Part shown: positions 25,599 through 34,588 of the stretch, piece by piece
How positions within the stretch are numbered: the stretch's first letter is position 1
Layout: each line of letters opens with the position of its first letter
NCBI GenBank assembly: GCA_030427205.1
Contig: JAUHXC010000018.1
Location: 1-64,000, forward strand
DNA from: a bacterium
Lineage (GTDB): Bacteria; Myxococcota_A; Bradymonadia; UBA7976; UBA1532
Direction: 5' to 3'
Length of the DNA: 64,000 bases
Made by a program: the position numbers and the translations under genes
The notes under the pieces: generated by a model
What the model was told of the DNA's origin: nothing
The model's database searches: none
What the model saw: the letters and a program-made list of their open reading frames with translations, nothing else

Positions 25599-26969
25599 CT
25601 ACGTCTTGCGCGGCTGCATCTTGCCGAGTTGCATGCGCAGGGCCTCTTCCAGCTCGGCGTGACGGAAGCCGTAGCCGCTCGCCCGCAGCGCTTCGGGCAG
25701 GACCCGCTGACCGGCGAGCAGCATCTCGTCGGCGGCCTCACCCAGCGCGAGCCGCAGCGCGAACGCCGGCGCGGGCAAGAAGGCCGGTCGACCGAGCACC
25801 CGGCCCAGAGTCTTGGCGAACGCGCGGCTCGTGACCGGCTCGGGCGCGGTCAGGTTGAGCGGGCCCGAGACCTCGTCGGTGACCAGCGCGTGATGCAGCC
25901 CGCCGACCACGTCGTCGATGGCGATCCAGCTCCAATACTGGTCGCCGCTGCCCACCGGCCCGCCGAGTCCGAGCTTGAACGGGGTCAGCATCTGGCCCAG
26001 CGCTCCGCCCGCCGCCGAGAGGACGATGCCCAGCCGCGCGTTGACGACCCGGATGCCCGCCGCGCTCGCCGGCGCGCAGGCCGCCTCCCAGTCGCGGCAG
26101 ACCTCGGCCAGGAAGCCATCGCCCGAGCTGCTCGCCTCGGTCAGCACGGCGTCGCCGCGGTCGCCGTAGAAGCCCACCGCCGAGGCGCAGACGAGCACCC
26201 GCGGCTTCTCGTCGAGCTCGGCGAGCGCCGAGGCCAGCAGGCGGGTGCCGTCGACCCGGCTGTCGTAGATGCGGGACTTCTTGGCGTCGGTCCAGCGGCC
26301 GACGATGGGCTCGCCGGCGAGGTGCACCACCGCGTCGACGCCTTCCAATGCCGCCCGGTCGATCTCGCCGCCGCCGGGATCCCAGCGGATCTCGCCGTCC
26401 TCGGGCGCGCGCCGCACGAGCGGGCGCACGGTATGCCCGCCGGTGGTCAGAAACGCCGAGAGCGCCTGCCCGACGAGGCCCGAGGCCCCCGAGATGGCGA
26501 CGGTGAGCGGTGCGGTGCCGGCGTGGGCCTTCAGATCGTCGGTCATGATGCGGTGCCGATAGGTGAAGAGCTGGTCGAATTGCGCGGCGACGAAGGGCGC
26601 GGCGATCGCGCCGAGCGGGCCGAAAGGCAATCTGTACTCGATATGATCCACCAGCGCACTGCCCGCGGGATCGGGCTCGACCCGGTGGGTATGGGCGTAT
26701 GCCGCGAACGGGCCCGAGAGCTGCACGTCGCGAAAGCGCGTGTGCGGGATGTAGTCCCGGTGTTCGAGCGTCCAACGCAGCGGGATGCCCGCCGCCGACA
26801 CCTTCAGCCGGGCGATGGCGCCGTCTCTCAGATTTACGGGGTGCTCGATGACCTCGACCGGCGCCCAGGGCGGCGTGAGGCGCTGGAACGCGCCGGATCG
26901 CTCGTGCCAGGCGAAGAGTTCGGCGGGGCTGACCCGGGTCGTGACCCGGCGTTCGAATATGCGGCTCAT
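25599..26969 (-). CDS. SRPBCC domain fused to TIGR01777-family NAD(P) epimerase
   Basis: Encodes 456 aa. Residues 1-145 form an SRPBCC (START/cyclase-like) domain beginning RIFERRVTTRVSPAELFAWHERSGAF. Residues about 150-450 are a short-chain dehydrogenase-like epimerase of the TIGR01777/SDR39U1 group, with the nucleotide-binding VAISGASGLVGQAL, HLAGEPIVGRWT, SAVGFYGDRGD and the late WSWIAIDDVV. Members are NADP-binding oxidoreductases of unresolved substrate; E. coli YfcH is one. The SRPBCC fusion recurs in many bacteria, hinting that the cyclase-like cup delivers a hydrophobic ligand. The gene lies 36 nt downstream of the DUF523-DUF1722 gene, probably in one operon. The start at 26969 has only a weak ribosome-binding site. 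Confidence 0.9.
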   Translation of the reverse strand: MSRIFERRVTTRVSPAELFAWHERSGAFQRLTPPWAPVEVIEHPVNLRDGAIARLKVSAAGIPLRWTLEHRDYIPHTRFRDVQLSGPFAAYAHTHRVEPDPAGSALVDHIEYRLPFGPLGAIAAPFVAAQFDQLFTYRHRIMTDDLKAHAGTAPLTVAISGASGLVGQALSAFLTTGGHTVRPLVRRAPEDGEIRWDPGGGEIDRAALEGVDAVVHLAGEPIVGRWTDAKKSRIYDSRVDGTRLLASALAELDEKPRVLVCASAVGFYGDRGDAVLTEASSSGDGFLAEVCRDWEAACAPASAAGIRVVNARLGIVLSAAGGALGQMLTPFKLGLGGPVGSGDQYWSWIAIDDVVGGLHHALVTDEVSGPLNLTAPEPVTSRAFAKTLGRVLGRPAFLPAPAFALRLALGEAADEMLLAGQRVLPEALRASGYGFRHAELEEALRMQLGKMQPRKT

Positions 26970-27005
26970 GGCTTGCTCGCGGTGGCTTCACGTCGGCGCG
27001 CTTCG

Positions 27006-27986
27006 TCAGACCCGGCTGCGCAATCCGAGGTTACGGGGATACGGGTCGAGGTAGCTCTGGTCGAGCGCCCAGGCGTGGCCGCTGCGGCGCAGGTGGTGCC
27101 GCAACAGCGTCAGCGGGACTTCTACGGGCACCCGGCCCTGGCGGTATTCGGCGATGAGGGCCGCGAGCTCCTGCTTCTCGGCGGGGTCGAGCCGCCCCTT
27201 GACCACGCCGCTGAGGTGCTGCATGGCGTTGACGTGGCGCCGCGGGCTCGCCGGACGACCGAGCGCGGCCATCATGCTGCTCACGTACTCATCGAGCAGC
27301 GCGTCTAGATCCGCCGCGGCGCCGGCGCCGGCGACGAGCCGCCCCAAGGCCCGGGTCCGCGCGGGATCCTGGGCCATGAGCAGCACCTTGTGCCGCGTAT
27401 GGAAGCGCACCAGCGCCGCGGGATCGGCCGCCGCCCGCAGCCGCAGCCACTCGTCGTAGATGAAGACGCGCAGCACGAAGTTCTCGCGCAGGCGCGCGTC
27501 GTTGAGCCGGCCATCCTCTTCGATGGGCAGGTGCGGCAGGCGGGCGGCGAGGGCCGCGGCGAAGAGCCCGCTGCCGTGATCGACCGGCTGCCCCGCGGGG
27601 CTGTAGATCTTGACCCGCGCCATGCCGCAGGAGGGCGAGCGGCTCTTGAGCACGAAGCCCCGCAGCCCGCGCTCGGCGAGGCGCTCGACGCGGGCCGCGG
27701 CCCACGTACGCATGGCGTCCGACCAGTCCTGCCCCGAGCGGCTGGCCACCAGCCGGGGCGCGGGGGCGCCGTCGATCTGCACCAGCCGCAGCGACGGGCG
27801 CGGGGTGCCCATGCCCACCTCCACCTCGGGGCAGACCGGCACGTAGTCGAAGTGCTCGCCGAGCACGTCGATGAGGAATGGATTACGCCGATGGCTGCCG
27901 TCGTGGCGCACCGCTCGACCGAGCAGACAGGCCGAGATGCCGACGGGAATGCCGGGCCGGGTAGCGGTCGCCGCGGTGCTCGACAT
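27006..27986 (-). CDS. DUF523 (TudS-like) - DUF1722 fusion protein
   Basis: Encodes 326 aa. The N-terminal DUF523 half has the three conserved Cys expected to hold an iron-sulfur cluster: Cys20 in ISACLLG, Cys52 in VCPEVEVGMGTPR and Cys120 in KSRSPSCG. DUF523 proteins include the thiouracil desulfidase TudS. The C-terminal DUF1722 half (about 200-315; RYHTRHK-like RFHTRHKVLLMAQ, then LLRHHLRRSGHAWALDQSYLDPYP) matches the YbgA family. Homologues of both domains are often found beside photolyase or light-response genes; none is present here. GAGGGG precedes the ATG at 27986. Predicted cytoplasmic enzyme acting on a thiolated base or similar compound; this role is inferred from the family. Confidence 0.9.
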   Translation of the reverse strand: MSSTAATATRPGIPVGISACLLGRAVRHDGSHRRNPFLIDVLGEHFDYVPVCPEVEVGMGTPRPSLRLVQIDGAPAPRLVASRSGQDWSDAMRTWAAARVERLAERGLRGFVLKSRSPSCGMARVKIYSPAGQPVDHGSGLFAAALAARLPHLPIEEDGRLNDARLRENFVLRVFIYDEWLRLRAAADPAALVRFHTRHKVLLMAQDPARTRALGRLVAGAGAAADLDALLDEYVSSMMAALGRPASPRRHVNAMQHLSGVVKGRLDPAEKQELAALIAEYRQGRVPVEVPLTLLRHHLRRSGHAWALDQSYLDPYPRNLGLRSRV

Positions 27987-28380
27987 AGGCCCCCCTCGCT
28001 CGGTCGAATGGGCCGAGGGCTCGCCCGGGCGATATGCCCGTGCTCCGCAGTTGCCGATACCGCGAGCGGGGGTCGGGTCGCGTGCCGCGGGCGGTTGAAG
28101 CAGGGCTCGCTGACAAAGTTTGTCGAAAGTTCGAAAAAGTCGCTGCGCTGCGTAACCCCAAGTGCCCGCGAGGCTTCCAACAGTCGGAGCGAGCGCGAAC
28201 GCTCCACCGCTCTCGCGGAAGTGACCGTCGGCTGGAGTCGATCCCCCTCCTCCCTCCCGACCTCATCAGGCGGTCACCGATGCAGAGTCATCCGGCCGGC
28301 ACTCCTCAGGGGTGCCGGCCGGTCCCTTTTCGAAGGCGGGATCGTCGGATGACGGCTCGAGCCGCCGCCGGGCAGCGGGC
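27987..28380. other. Intergenic region with an odd palindrome and an orphan terminator-like hairpin
   Basis: This 394-nt gap lies between two minus-strand genes. It contains the perfect palindrome GACAAA-G-TTTGTC (28112-28124), placed as an operator for the DUF523-DUF1722 gene, and a strong hairpin followed by T residues on the plus strand (28292-28330). Reading frames across it are Arg-rich and unconvincing, so no protein gene is called. Confidence 0.5.
28292..28330 (+). terminator. Intrinsic terminator-like hairpin on the plus strand
   Basis: A 14-bp stem (CCGGCCGGCACTCC at 28292-28305, loop TCA, GGGGTGCCGGCCGG at 28309-28322, one T-G pair) is followed by TCCCTTTT. The T run is on the plus strand, yet no plus-strand protein gene ends here. 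It may terminate a small RNA made from 27987-28290, or act together with the minus-strand gene whose stop is at 28381. Confidence 0.55.
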
Positions 28381-29829
28381 CTACTGGCAGAAGCCGGTGT
28401 CTCCGCAGACGCCGCCCCCGCACTGATCGGGGAAGTTGCCCGCGCAGGGGCACCAGTCGGCGCCCGGGCAGCAGAACTGCCAGCCGCAATCATTGCAGGC
28501 GCGCCACATGCCGCCGTCGCGGGCGCAGTCGGCGTTCCACTGGCACTGGGCGTTGCAGGTGCGCCAGCCGCACTCGCCGCACGTGCCCGCCTCGGTCTGT
28601 TCGCCCGGGGCGCAGACCCCTTCCCCCTGGCAGCCGCCCCACTGGCATTGGTTGTTGCAGGTCTCGGTGCCGCAGTTGCCGCACGCCCGCTGGCTGCCCG
28701 CGTCGCAGACGCCCTCGTCGCCGCACAGCCCCCAGTTGCCCCACGAGCCGTTGCTGCAGCGGCGGCCCTGCGTGCCACAGCGACCGCAGGCGCGCTCTTC
28801 TTCCTGGCCGTCCATGCACACCCCGCACTGGCCGGCGCCCTGACACTGGGTGCCCCCGGGGCACGGCTCGGCCGCCCCCCACTGCTCGCAGTTGTCGATG
28901 CGCTCGCAGGTCTGGACCCCGACCTCGACGCAGCGTCGCTCGCCGGCGACGCATTCGGGGATGCACACCGCCTCGCACGCGCCGCCGCGGCACTGCGCGC
29001 CGTCGTCGCAGGCGATGACCGCGCCCCAGACGACGCAGCCGTCCGGCGTGCGCACGCAGCTCTGCTGGCCGCCCTGGAAGCAGCGCACCGCGCCCTCTTC
29101 GCACTCCGGCTCGTCGCAGGCCAGCACGCAGCCCTCCTCGGGCGCGCAGACCCGGCCGGGCGGGCAGTTCTCGGCGGGGCTGTAGTCGAGGCAGCCGCTC
29201 TCCTGCATCTGGCACCGCTGGAACTGGTCGCTGCCGAGGCAGACCAGCTCGCCGGGCCGACATTGGTCGGTGCACTCTTCGCCGCCGCCGTCGCCGCATC
29301 GACCGGCCTGACAGGCCGCGCCGTCGTCGCAGTCGACGGCCGGCGACCAGCGCGGGCAATCCTCACCGCGGCACTCGGTATAGGCCGACGGGCCGACGCA
29401 GCGCCGCGATCCGGGGGTGCAGTCGGCCTCGCAGCCTTCCATCGCGCACTGACCCTCGACGCAGCGCTCGCCGTCGGGGCACGGCGCCGGCGCGCTCCAG
29501 ACCCCGCAGCCGTCGGCCCCCGCGTCACACCGCTGCAAGCCCTCGGGCGCGCAGCGGGCGGTGCCCGGCATACAGGTGCCCTCGCAGGTCACCTGACAGT
29601 TGCCTTCGACGCACTGGGCGCCGTTGCAGCTCTGCGGCAACGACCAGAAACCGCCGCCCGTGCAGACCTGGGCCTGGTTCTCCACGCAGCGGCGCTGACC
29701 CGGCTCGCACTCCGCGGCCACGCCGGCGTCGACGAGCGGCACGCCCCCTTCGGCGCAGCCGAGGGCGAGCAGCGCGCCGAGCGCCAACGCCAGGGCCAGA
29801 GCGGTTTCGACGATTCGCGGGCTTCGCAT
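28381..29829 (-). CDS. Cys-rich repeat lipoprotein
   Basis: Encodes 482 aa if started at 29829, where the n-region MRSPRIVETA is followed by a hydrophobic core and LALGC as lipobox (Cys25). A start 33 nt upstream (MGMSQ...) would also be in frame, and neither has a strong ribosome-binding site. The mature protein is a series of Cys-rich modules of about 45 residues, each roughly CxPGxxRCxGxxxxxxCxxxxxGCxxWSxAxxCxxGxxC, about seven copies, then a Cys/Trp/Gly-rich tail (CGNCGTETCNNQCQWGGC). Similar modules occur in many myxobacterial surface proteins without a known function. Predicted envelope-anchored and disulfide-rich. Confidence 0.8.
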   Translation of the reverse strand: MRSPRIVETALALALALGALLALGCAEGGVPLVDAGVAAECEPGQRRCVENQAQVCTGGGFWSLPQSCNGAQCVEGNCQVTCEGTCMPGTARCAPEGLQRCDAGADGCGVWSAPAPCPDGERCVEGQCAMEGCEADCTPGSRRCVGPSAYTECRGEDCPRWSPAVDCDDGAACQAGRCGDGGGEECTDQCRPGELVCLGSDQFQRCQMQESGCLDYSPAENCPPGRVCAPEEGCVLACDEPECEEGAVRCFQGGQQSCVRTPDGCVVWGAVIACDDGAQCRGGACEAVCIPECVAGERRCVEVGVQTCERIDNCEQWGAAEPCPGGTQCQGAGQCGVCMDGQEEERACGRCGTQGRRCSNGSWGNWGLCGDEGVCDAGSQRACGNCGTETCNNQCQWGGCQGEGVCAPGEQTEAGTCGECGWRTCNAQCQWNADCARDGGMWRACNDCGWQFCCPGADWCPCAGNFPDQCGGGVCGDTGFCQ

Positions 29830-30000
29830 GGCGGGACTCACTGAAGACTGGCTCATTCCCATGGGCGGACTCTAGCGCAAAGGCAGGCCCGGATCATGAA
29901 CCGGTTGGCATCGGGTGCGCCGACCGGTCACCGCATCGGTTGCCCCCGCCGCACGGGAAGCGCAGACTCGTGGCTCTCTTCTCCGCGCACCGGAGGCCCC

Positions 30001-30915
<915 letters not shown>

Positions 30916-30973
30916 ACCACGACGGCCTTCCGAGTTGCGGCGACCGGGCCAATCGATCCAGGATCTCGTCTGA

Positions 30974-31003
30974 TGGCCCGCTCGGCCGCTCGACAGCGGG
31001 CCA
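30974..31003. promoter_or_regulatory. Hairpin between prs and the haloperoxidase-like gene
   Basis: A 9-bp perfect stem (TGGCCCGCT / AGCGGGCCA) with a 12-nt loop lies between the prs stop and the next start, and can be lengthened by CTCG/CGAG across a bulge. It could end the prs transcript or regulate the downstream gene; there is no T run. Confidence 0.4.
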
Positions 31004-31041
31004 CGAGACAATGGCCACAAAACGATATCGAAGAGGCGCTC

Positions 31042-33885
31042 ATGCACCCCCCTGTGACCGGTCGGCGACTGCTGCTCGCGCTCGCCCTGCCCCTGGTCTT
31101 CGCCGCGTGCGATGACGAACCCACCCCGCAACCGCCCGAGCCGGAGCCCACGAGCTGGTCGCTGGTGGCCGAGAGCGAGGCGGCAGCCTTGCTCGCGGTG
31201 CACGGCACCGCCGCCGACGACGTCTGGCTGGTCGGCGCCGACAACGGCGATGGCCCCGTCGCGCTGCACTGGAACGGCGCCGAGTGGACCCGCCACGACA
31301 CCGGCCTGATCGGCGACCTGTGGTGGGTCCATGCGGTGCCCGACGGGCCGGTCTACGTGGCCGGATCAGACGCGCACATCGCCCGCTTCGTCGACGGCCG
31401 CTTCGAGCGTATGCCGACCCCCGGCCTGGGCAAGCACACGGTCTTCGGGCTGTGGGCCGCCGGCCCGGACGACGTCTACGCGGTGGGCGCGGTCGCCGGG
31501 CGCAACGGCTTCGTCTGGCATGACGACGGCACCGGCTGGCGCGCGCTGCCGCTGCCGGCGGATCTGCCGCAGAACGCGGCCCGCGACATCCCCTCGATGT
31601 TCAAGGTGTGGGGCACGTCGTCCGACGACGTCTGGGTCGTCGGCGACGACGGGGTCGTGATGCGGGGCAACGCCCGCGACGGCTTCCGGCTGATCCCGTC
31701 CGGATCGGACGCGCTGCTGTTCACCGTGCACGGGATCGGCGAGCGCACGGTGATCGTCGGCGGCGGCGCGGCCGGCGTCGTCTTCGAGGCCGAAGGCGAC
31801 GGGCTGGTCGACGCGACCCCCGGCGGCGCGCCGCTGCTGCAAGGGGTCTGCGTCGGCGACCATGGCTTCACGTGGGCCGTGGGCGCGCGGGGCGCGGTCT
31901 TCCGCTCGGAGGACGGGGCGGCGTTCGACCGCGTCGATACGGGGCTGGCGTTGCCGATTCAATCGCTGCACGCCGTGTGGGTCGACCCGGATGGCGGCGT
32001 CTGGGCGGTCGGCGGCAACGTGCTGTCGGGCCCGCTCGACGGCGGCCTGGCGATCCATACCCGAGCGCTGCCGTCCATCGCCGTCGAACGTCAGGACATC
32101 CCGCCCATGGGCTGCCCGCCCGACGCCGAGGGGGACGCCCGGGCGATGGCCGAGGGTCACTCGATCGCCCGCCGCTGGAACGACGTCCTGCTCAATGCGG
32201 TGCGCCGCGACCTGCCCCGGCCCACCGTGCACGCGCGAAATCTCTTCCATACGTCGGTGGCGATGTGGGACGCCTGGGCCGCCTACAACGAGGCCGTCGA
32301 CGGCTACCTCGTGCGCGAGCAGCTGACCGCCGACGACGTCGACGCAGCGCGCCGCGAAGCCATCTCGTACGCCGCCTACCGGGTCCTGAGCCACCGCTAC
32401 GGCCCGGCGATCGGCGGAGAGATCTCCCAAGCGTGCTTCGACGACTTCATGGGCGAGTTGGGCTTGGACCCGGCCGATGAATCGACCGCAGGCGACGGCC
32501 CGCGCGCGCTCGGCAACCGCATCGGGCAGGCCGTCATCGACGCGTTCGCCGACGACGGGGCCAACGAGGCGGGTGGTTATGCCGACCCCGAGGGCTATCG
32601 CCCGCCCGTGCCGCCGATGGTCGTCGACCTGCCCGGCACGCTGACCGACGACCCGACCGAGTGGCAGCAGCTGGTCATCGCCGAGGCGGTCAGCCAGAAT
32701 GGCATCCCCGAGGGCAGCGGCGTGCGGAACTACGTCGGGCCTCACTGGGGCGCCGTCACCCCCTTCGCCCTCGAGCGCGCGGCCGAAGGCGAGCCCTATA
32801 TCGACATGGGCCAGCCGCCGCTCGCCCTCGACGCCGAGCTGGTCGACGCGACGGTCGAAGTCCTCGAGAAGACCGCCGAGCTGGACATCACCGACGGCGT
32901 GATGATGGACATCTCGCCGGGGTCCTATGGCAACAACCCGCTGGGCACCAACGACGGCACGGGGCACGAGCTCAACCCGATCACCGGCCAGCCCTACGCC
33001 CCGCAGATGGTGCTGCGCGGCGACTTCACCCGCATCCTGGCCGAGTTCTGGGCCGATGGGCCCACCTCGGAGACCCCGCCGGGCCACTGGAACACCCTGG
33101 CGAATAACCTGGCCTACAGCGAAGGCTTCGAGCGGCGGCTGTTCGGCGAAGGCGGGCCGCTCGACCCGCTCGCGTGGGATGTGCACGCCTACCTCGCGCT
33201 CAACGGCGCGGTGCACGACGCGGCCATCGTCGCCTGGGAGCTCAAGCGCTACTACACCACCGCGCGGCCGATCACGCTCATCCGCTACATGGGCGGGCGG
33301 GGCCAGCGCAGCGACCCCGACGGTCCGAGCTACGCCGCCGACGGGCTGCCGCTCGTGCCGGGTCTGATCGAGGTCGTCACCGCCGAGAGTGCAGCGCCCG
33401 GTGAACGGCACGCCCACCTCGCCCGCTACGTCGGCGAGATCACCGTCTGGTCATGGCGCGGCGAGCCGGGCGATCGCGACGCTGAGATCGGCGGCCACGG
33501 CTGGATCCGCGCCGTCGACTGGATCCCCTATCAGCGGCGCAACTTCGTCACCCCGGCCTTCCCCGGCTACGTCTCGGGGCACAGCACCTTCAGCCGCTCG
33601 GCGGCCGAGGTGCTCGCCACCATCAGCGGTAGCCCGTACTTCCCCGACGGGCTGGGCACGTACACCCTCGAGCCGGGCTACCTCTTCTTCGAAGCGGGCC
33701 CCTCGGCGCCGGTTCAGCTGCAGTGGGCGACCTACTACGACGCCTCCGATCAAGCGGGGCAGTCGCGGCTGTGGGGCGGCATCCACGTGGTGCACGACGA
33801 CCGCGACGGCCGCATCGCCGGCGACCGCGTAGGGCGGCTGGCCATCGACCGCGCCCGCGTCTTCTTCGAGGGCCGCGCCGAATAG
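31042..33885 (+). CDS. Lipoprotein with beta-propeller and vanadium haloperoxidase (PAP2-type) domain
   Basis: Encodes 947 aa. The ATG at 31042 has AAGAGG upstream; the lipobox is VFAAC (Cys23). Residues about 35-350 are repeated blades with motifs such as GTAADDVWLVGADNG, GPDDVYAVG, SSDDVWVVGDDG and DGGVWAVGG, a BNR-like propeller. Residues about 375-945 resemble vanadium-dependent haloperoxidases and related PAP2 phosphatases: RPITLIRYMGG, FPGYVSGHSTFSRSAAEVL (active-site SGHS at 845-848) and the late SRLWGGIHVVHDD, whose His should coordinate vanadate or be the phospho-acceptor. Predicted extracellular oxidation of halides or dephosphorylation. The two activities cannot be told apart by eye. 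A long secreted fusion of this sort is unusual. Confidence 0.85.
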   Translation: MHPPVTGRRLLLALALPLVFAACDDEPTPQPPEPEPTSWSLVAESEAAALLAVHGTAADDVWLVGADNGDGPVALHWNGAEWTRHDTGLIGDLWWVHAVPDGPVYVAGSDAHIARFVDGRFERMPTPGLGKHTVFGLWAAGPDDVYAVGAVAGRNGFVWHDDGTGWRALPLPADLPQNAARDIPSMFKVWGTSSDDVWVVGDDGVVMRGNARDGFRLIPSGSDALLFTVHGIGERTVIVGGGAAGVVFEAEGDGLVDATPGGAPLLQGVCVGDHGFTWAVGARGAVFRSEDGAAFDRVDTGLALPIQSLHAVWVDPDGGVWAVGGNVLSGPLDGGLAIHTRALPSIAVERQDIPPMGCPPDAEGDARAMAEGHSIARRWNDVLLNAVRRDLPRPTVHARNLFHTSVAMWDAWAAYNEAVDGYLVREQLTADDVDAARREAISYAAYRVLSHRYGPAIGGEISQACFDDFMGELGLDPADESTAGDGPRALGNRIGQAVIDAFADDGANEAGGYADPEGYRPPVPPMVVDLPGTLTDDPTEWQQLVIAEAVSQNGIPEGSGVRNYVGPHWGAVTPFALERAAEGEPYIDMGQPPLALDAELVDATVEVLEKTAELDITDGVMMDISPGSYGNNPLGTNDGTGHELNPITGQPYAPQMVLRGDFTRILAEFWADGPTSETPPGHWNTLANNLAYSEGFERRLFGEGGPLDPLAWDVHAYLALNGAVHDAAIVAWELKRYYTTARPITLIRYMGGRGQRSDPDGPSYAADGLPLVPGLIEVVTAESAAPGERHAHLARYVGEITVWSWRGEPGDRDAEIGGHGWIRAVDWIPYQRRNFVTPAFPGYVSGHSTFSRSAAEVLATISGSPYFPDGLGTYTLEPGYLFFEAGPSAPVQLQWATYYDASDQAGQSRLWGGIHVVHDDRDGRIAGDRVGRLAIDRARVFFEGRAE

Positions 33886-33894
33886 CGCCGGCCA

Positions 33895-34377
33895 TCACGG
33901 CACCAGATAGCCCGGCGCCTTCTCGTGAGCCAGCAGCCAGCGCTTGCGGTCGAGGCCGCCGGTATAGCCGCCCAGGCGCCCGTCGCGGGCGACGACCCGA
34001 TGACACGGGATGACGACCCCCAATGGGTTGCGACCGTTGGCCGTGCCCACCGCCCGCGTGGCCTTCGGACGGCCGATGCGCGCCGCCAGCTCGGCGTAGG
34101 TGATCGCGCTGCCCGGCGGAATGCGCTGGAGCTCGGCCCAGACCCGCTGCTGGAAGTCGGTGCCGCGCGGCGCGAGCGGCAGGCCGTGCAACGCCGACAG
34201 GTCGCCGGCGAAGTAGGCCGTGAACGCCGGTCCAGCCCCGTGTGGATCGGCGTTCACGATCGGACCCGGCTCGGCGGCGGCGGTCACGAAGCCCGAAGAC
34301 CTCAAGCCGGTGTCGTCACCGAAGACCGAGAACGGGCCCAGCGGGCTGTCGACCGTCACCTGCCATTGGCTGGCCAT
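33895..34377 (-). CDS. ogt: Methylated-DNA--[protein]-cysteine S-methyltransferase
   Basis: Encodes 160 aa, normal for the family. The catalytic motif IPCHRV carries the acceptor Cys125, and the helix-turn-helix segment YAELAARIGRPKATRAVG and the Asn hinge ANGRNP precede it; GGYTGGLDRKRWLLAHE follows. It moves O6-alkyl groups from guanine in DNA onto its own cysteine, a one-use suicide repair. GGAGGAG lies just upstream of the ATG at 34377. It is divergent from the VWA lipoprotein gene and convergent with the haloperoxidase-like gene. Ogt versus Ada C-terminal type cannot be told apart, but no Ada domain is attached. Confidence 0.95.
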   Translation of the reverse strand: MASQWQVTVDSPLGPFSVFGDDTGLRSSGFVTAAAEPGPIVNADPHGAGPAFTAYFAGDLSALHGLPLAPRGTDFQQRVWAELQRIPPGSAITYAELAARIGRPKATRAVGTANGRNPLGVVIPCHRVVARDGRLGGYTGGLDRKRWLLAHEKAPGYLVP

Positions 34378-34588
34378 TGCTGCTCCTCCAGCGACTCGCC
34401 GCGTCGCGCGCAGCGACCGTGGACCGGCCGCCGGGCGAGGTCAAGCCCCGGACAGAGACAACCGAAAGCAGTCATGGACTCACTGGATGCCAGGATGGCA
34501 TGGCTCTTGAAAACACTGCCGAAGTGCCATTGAAGTGCCCCCACGGCGTTCGCCTCGGGGCGCCACCGCGCGACCGACGGAGAGACCC

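Noticed and set aside
29896..30000. Upstream in-frame start for prs
   Set aside because: The ATG at 30001 has GGAGG at ideal distance and matches the family N-terminus; the extra residues have no family counterpart.
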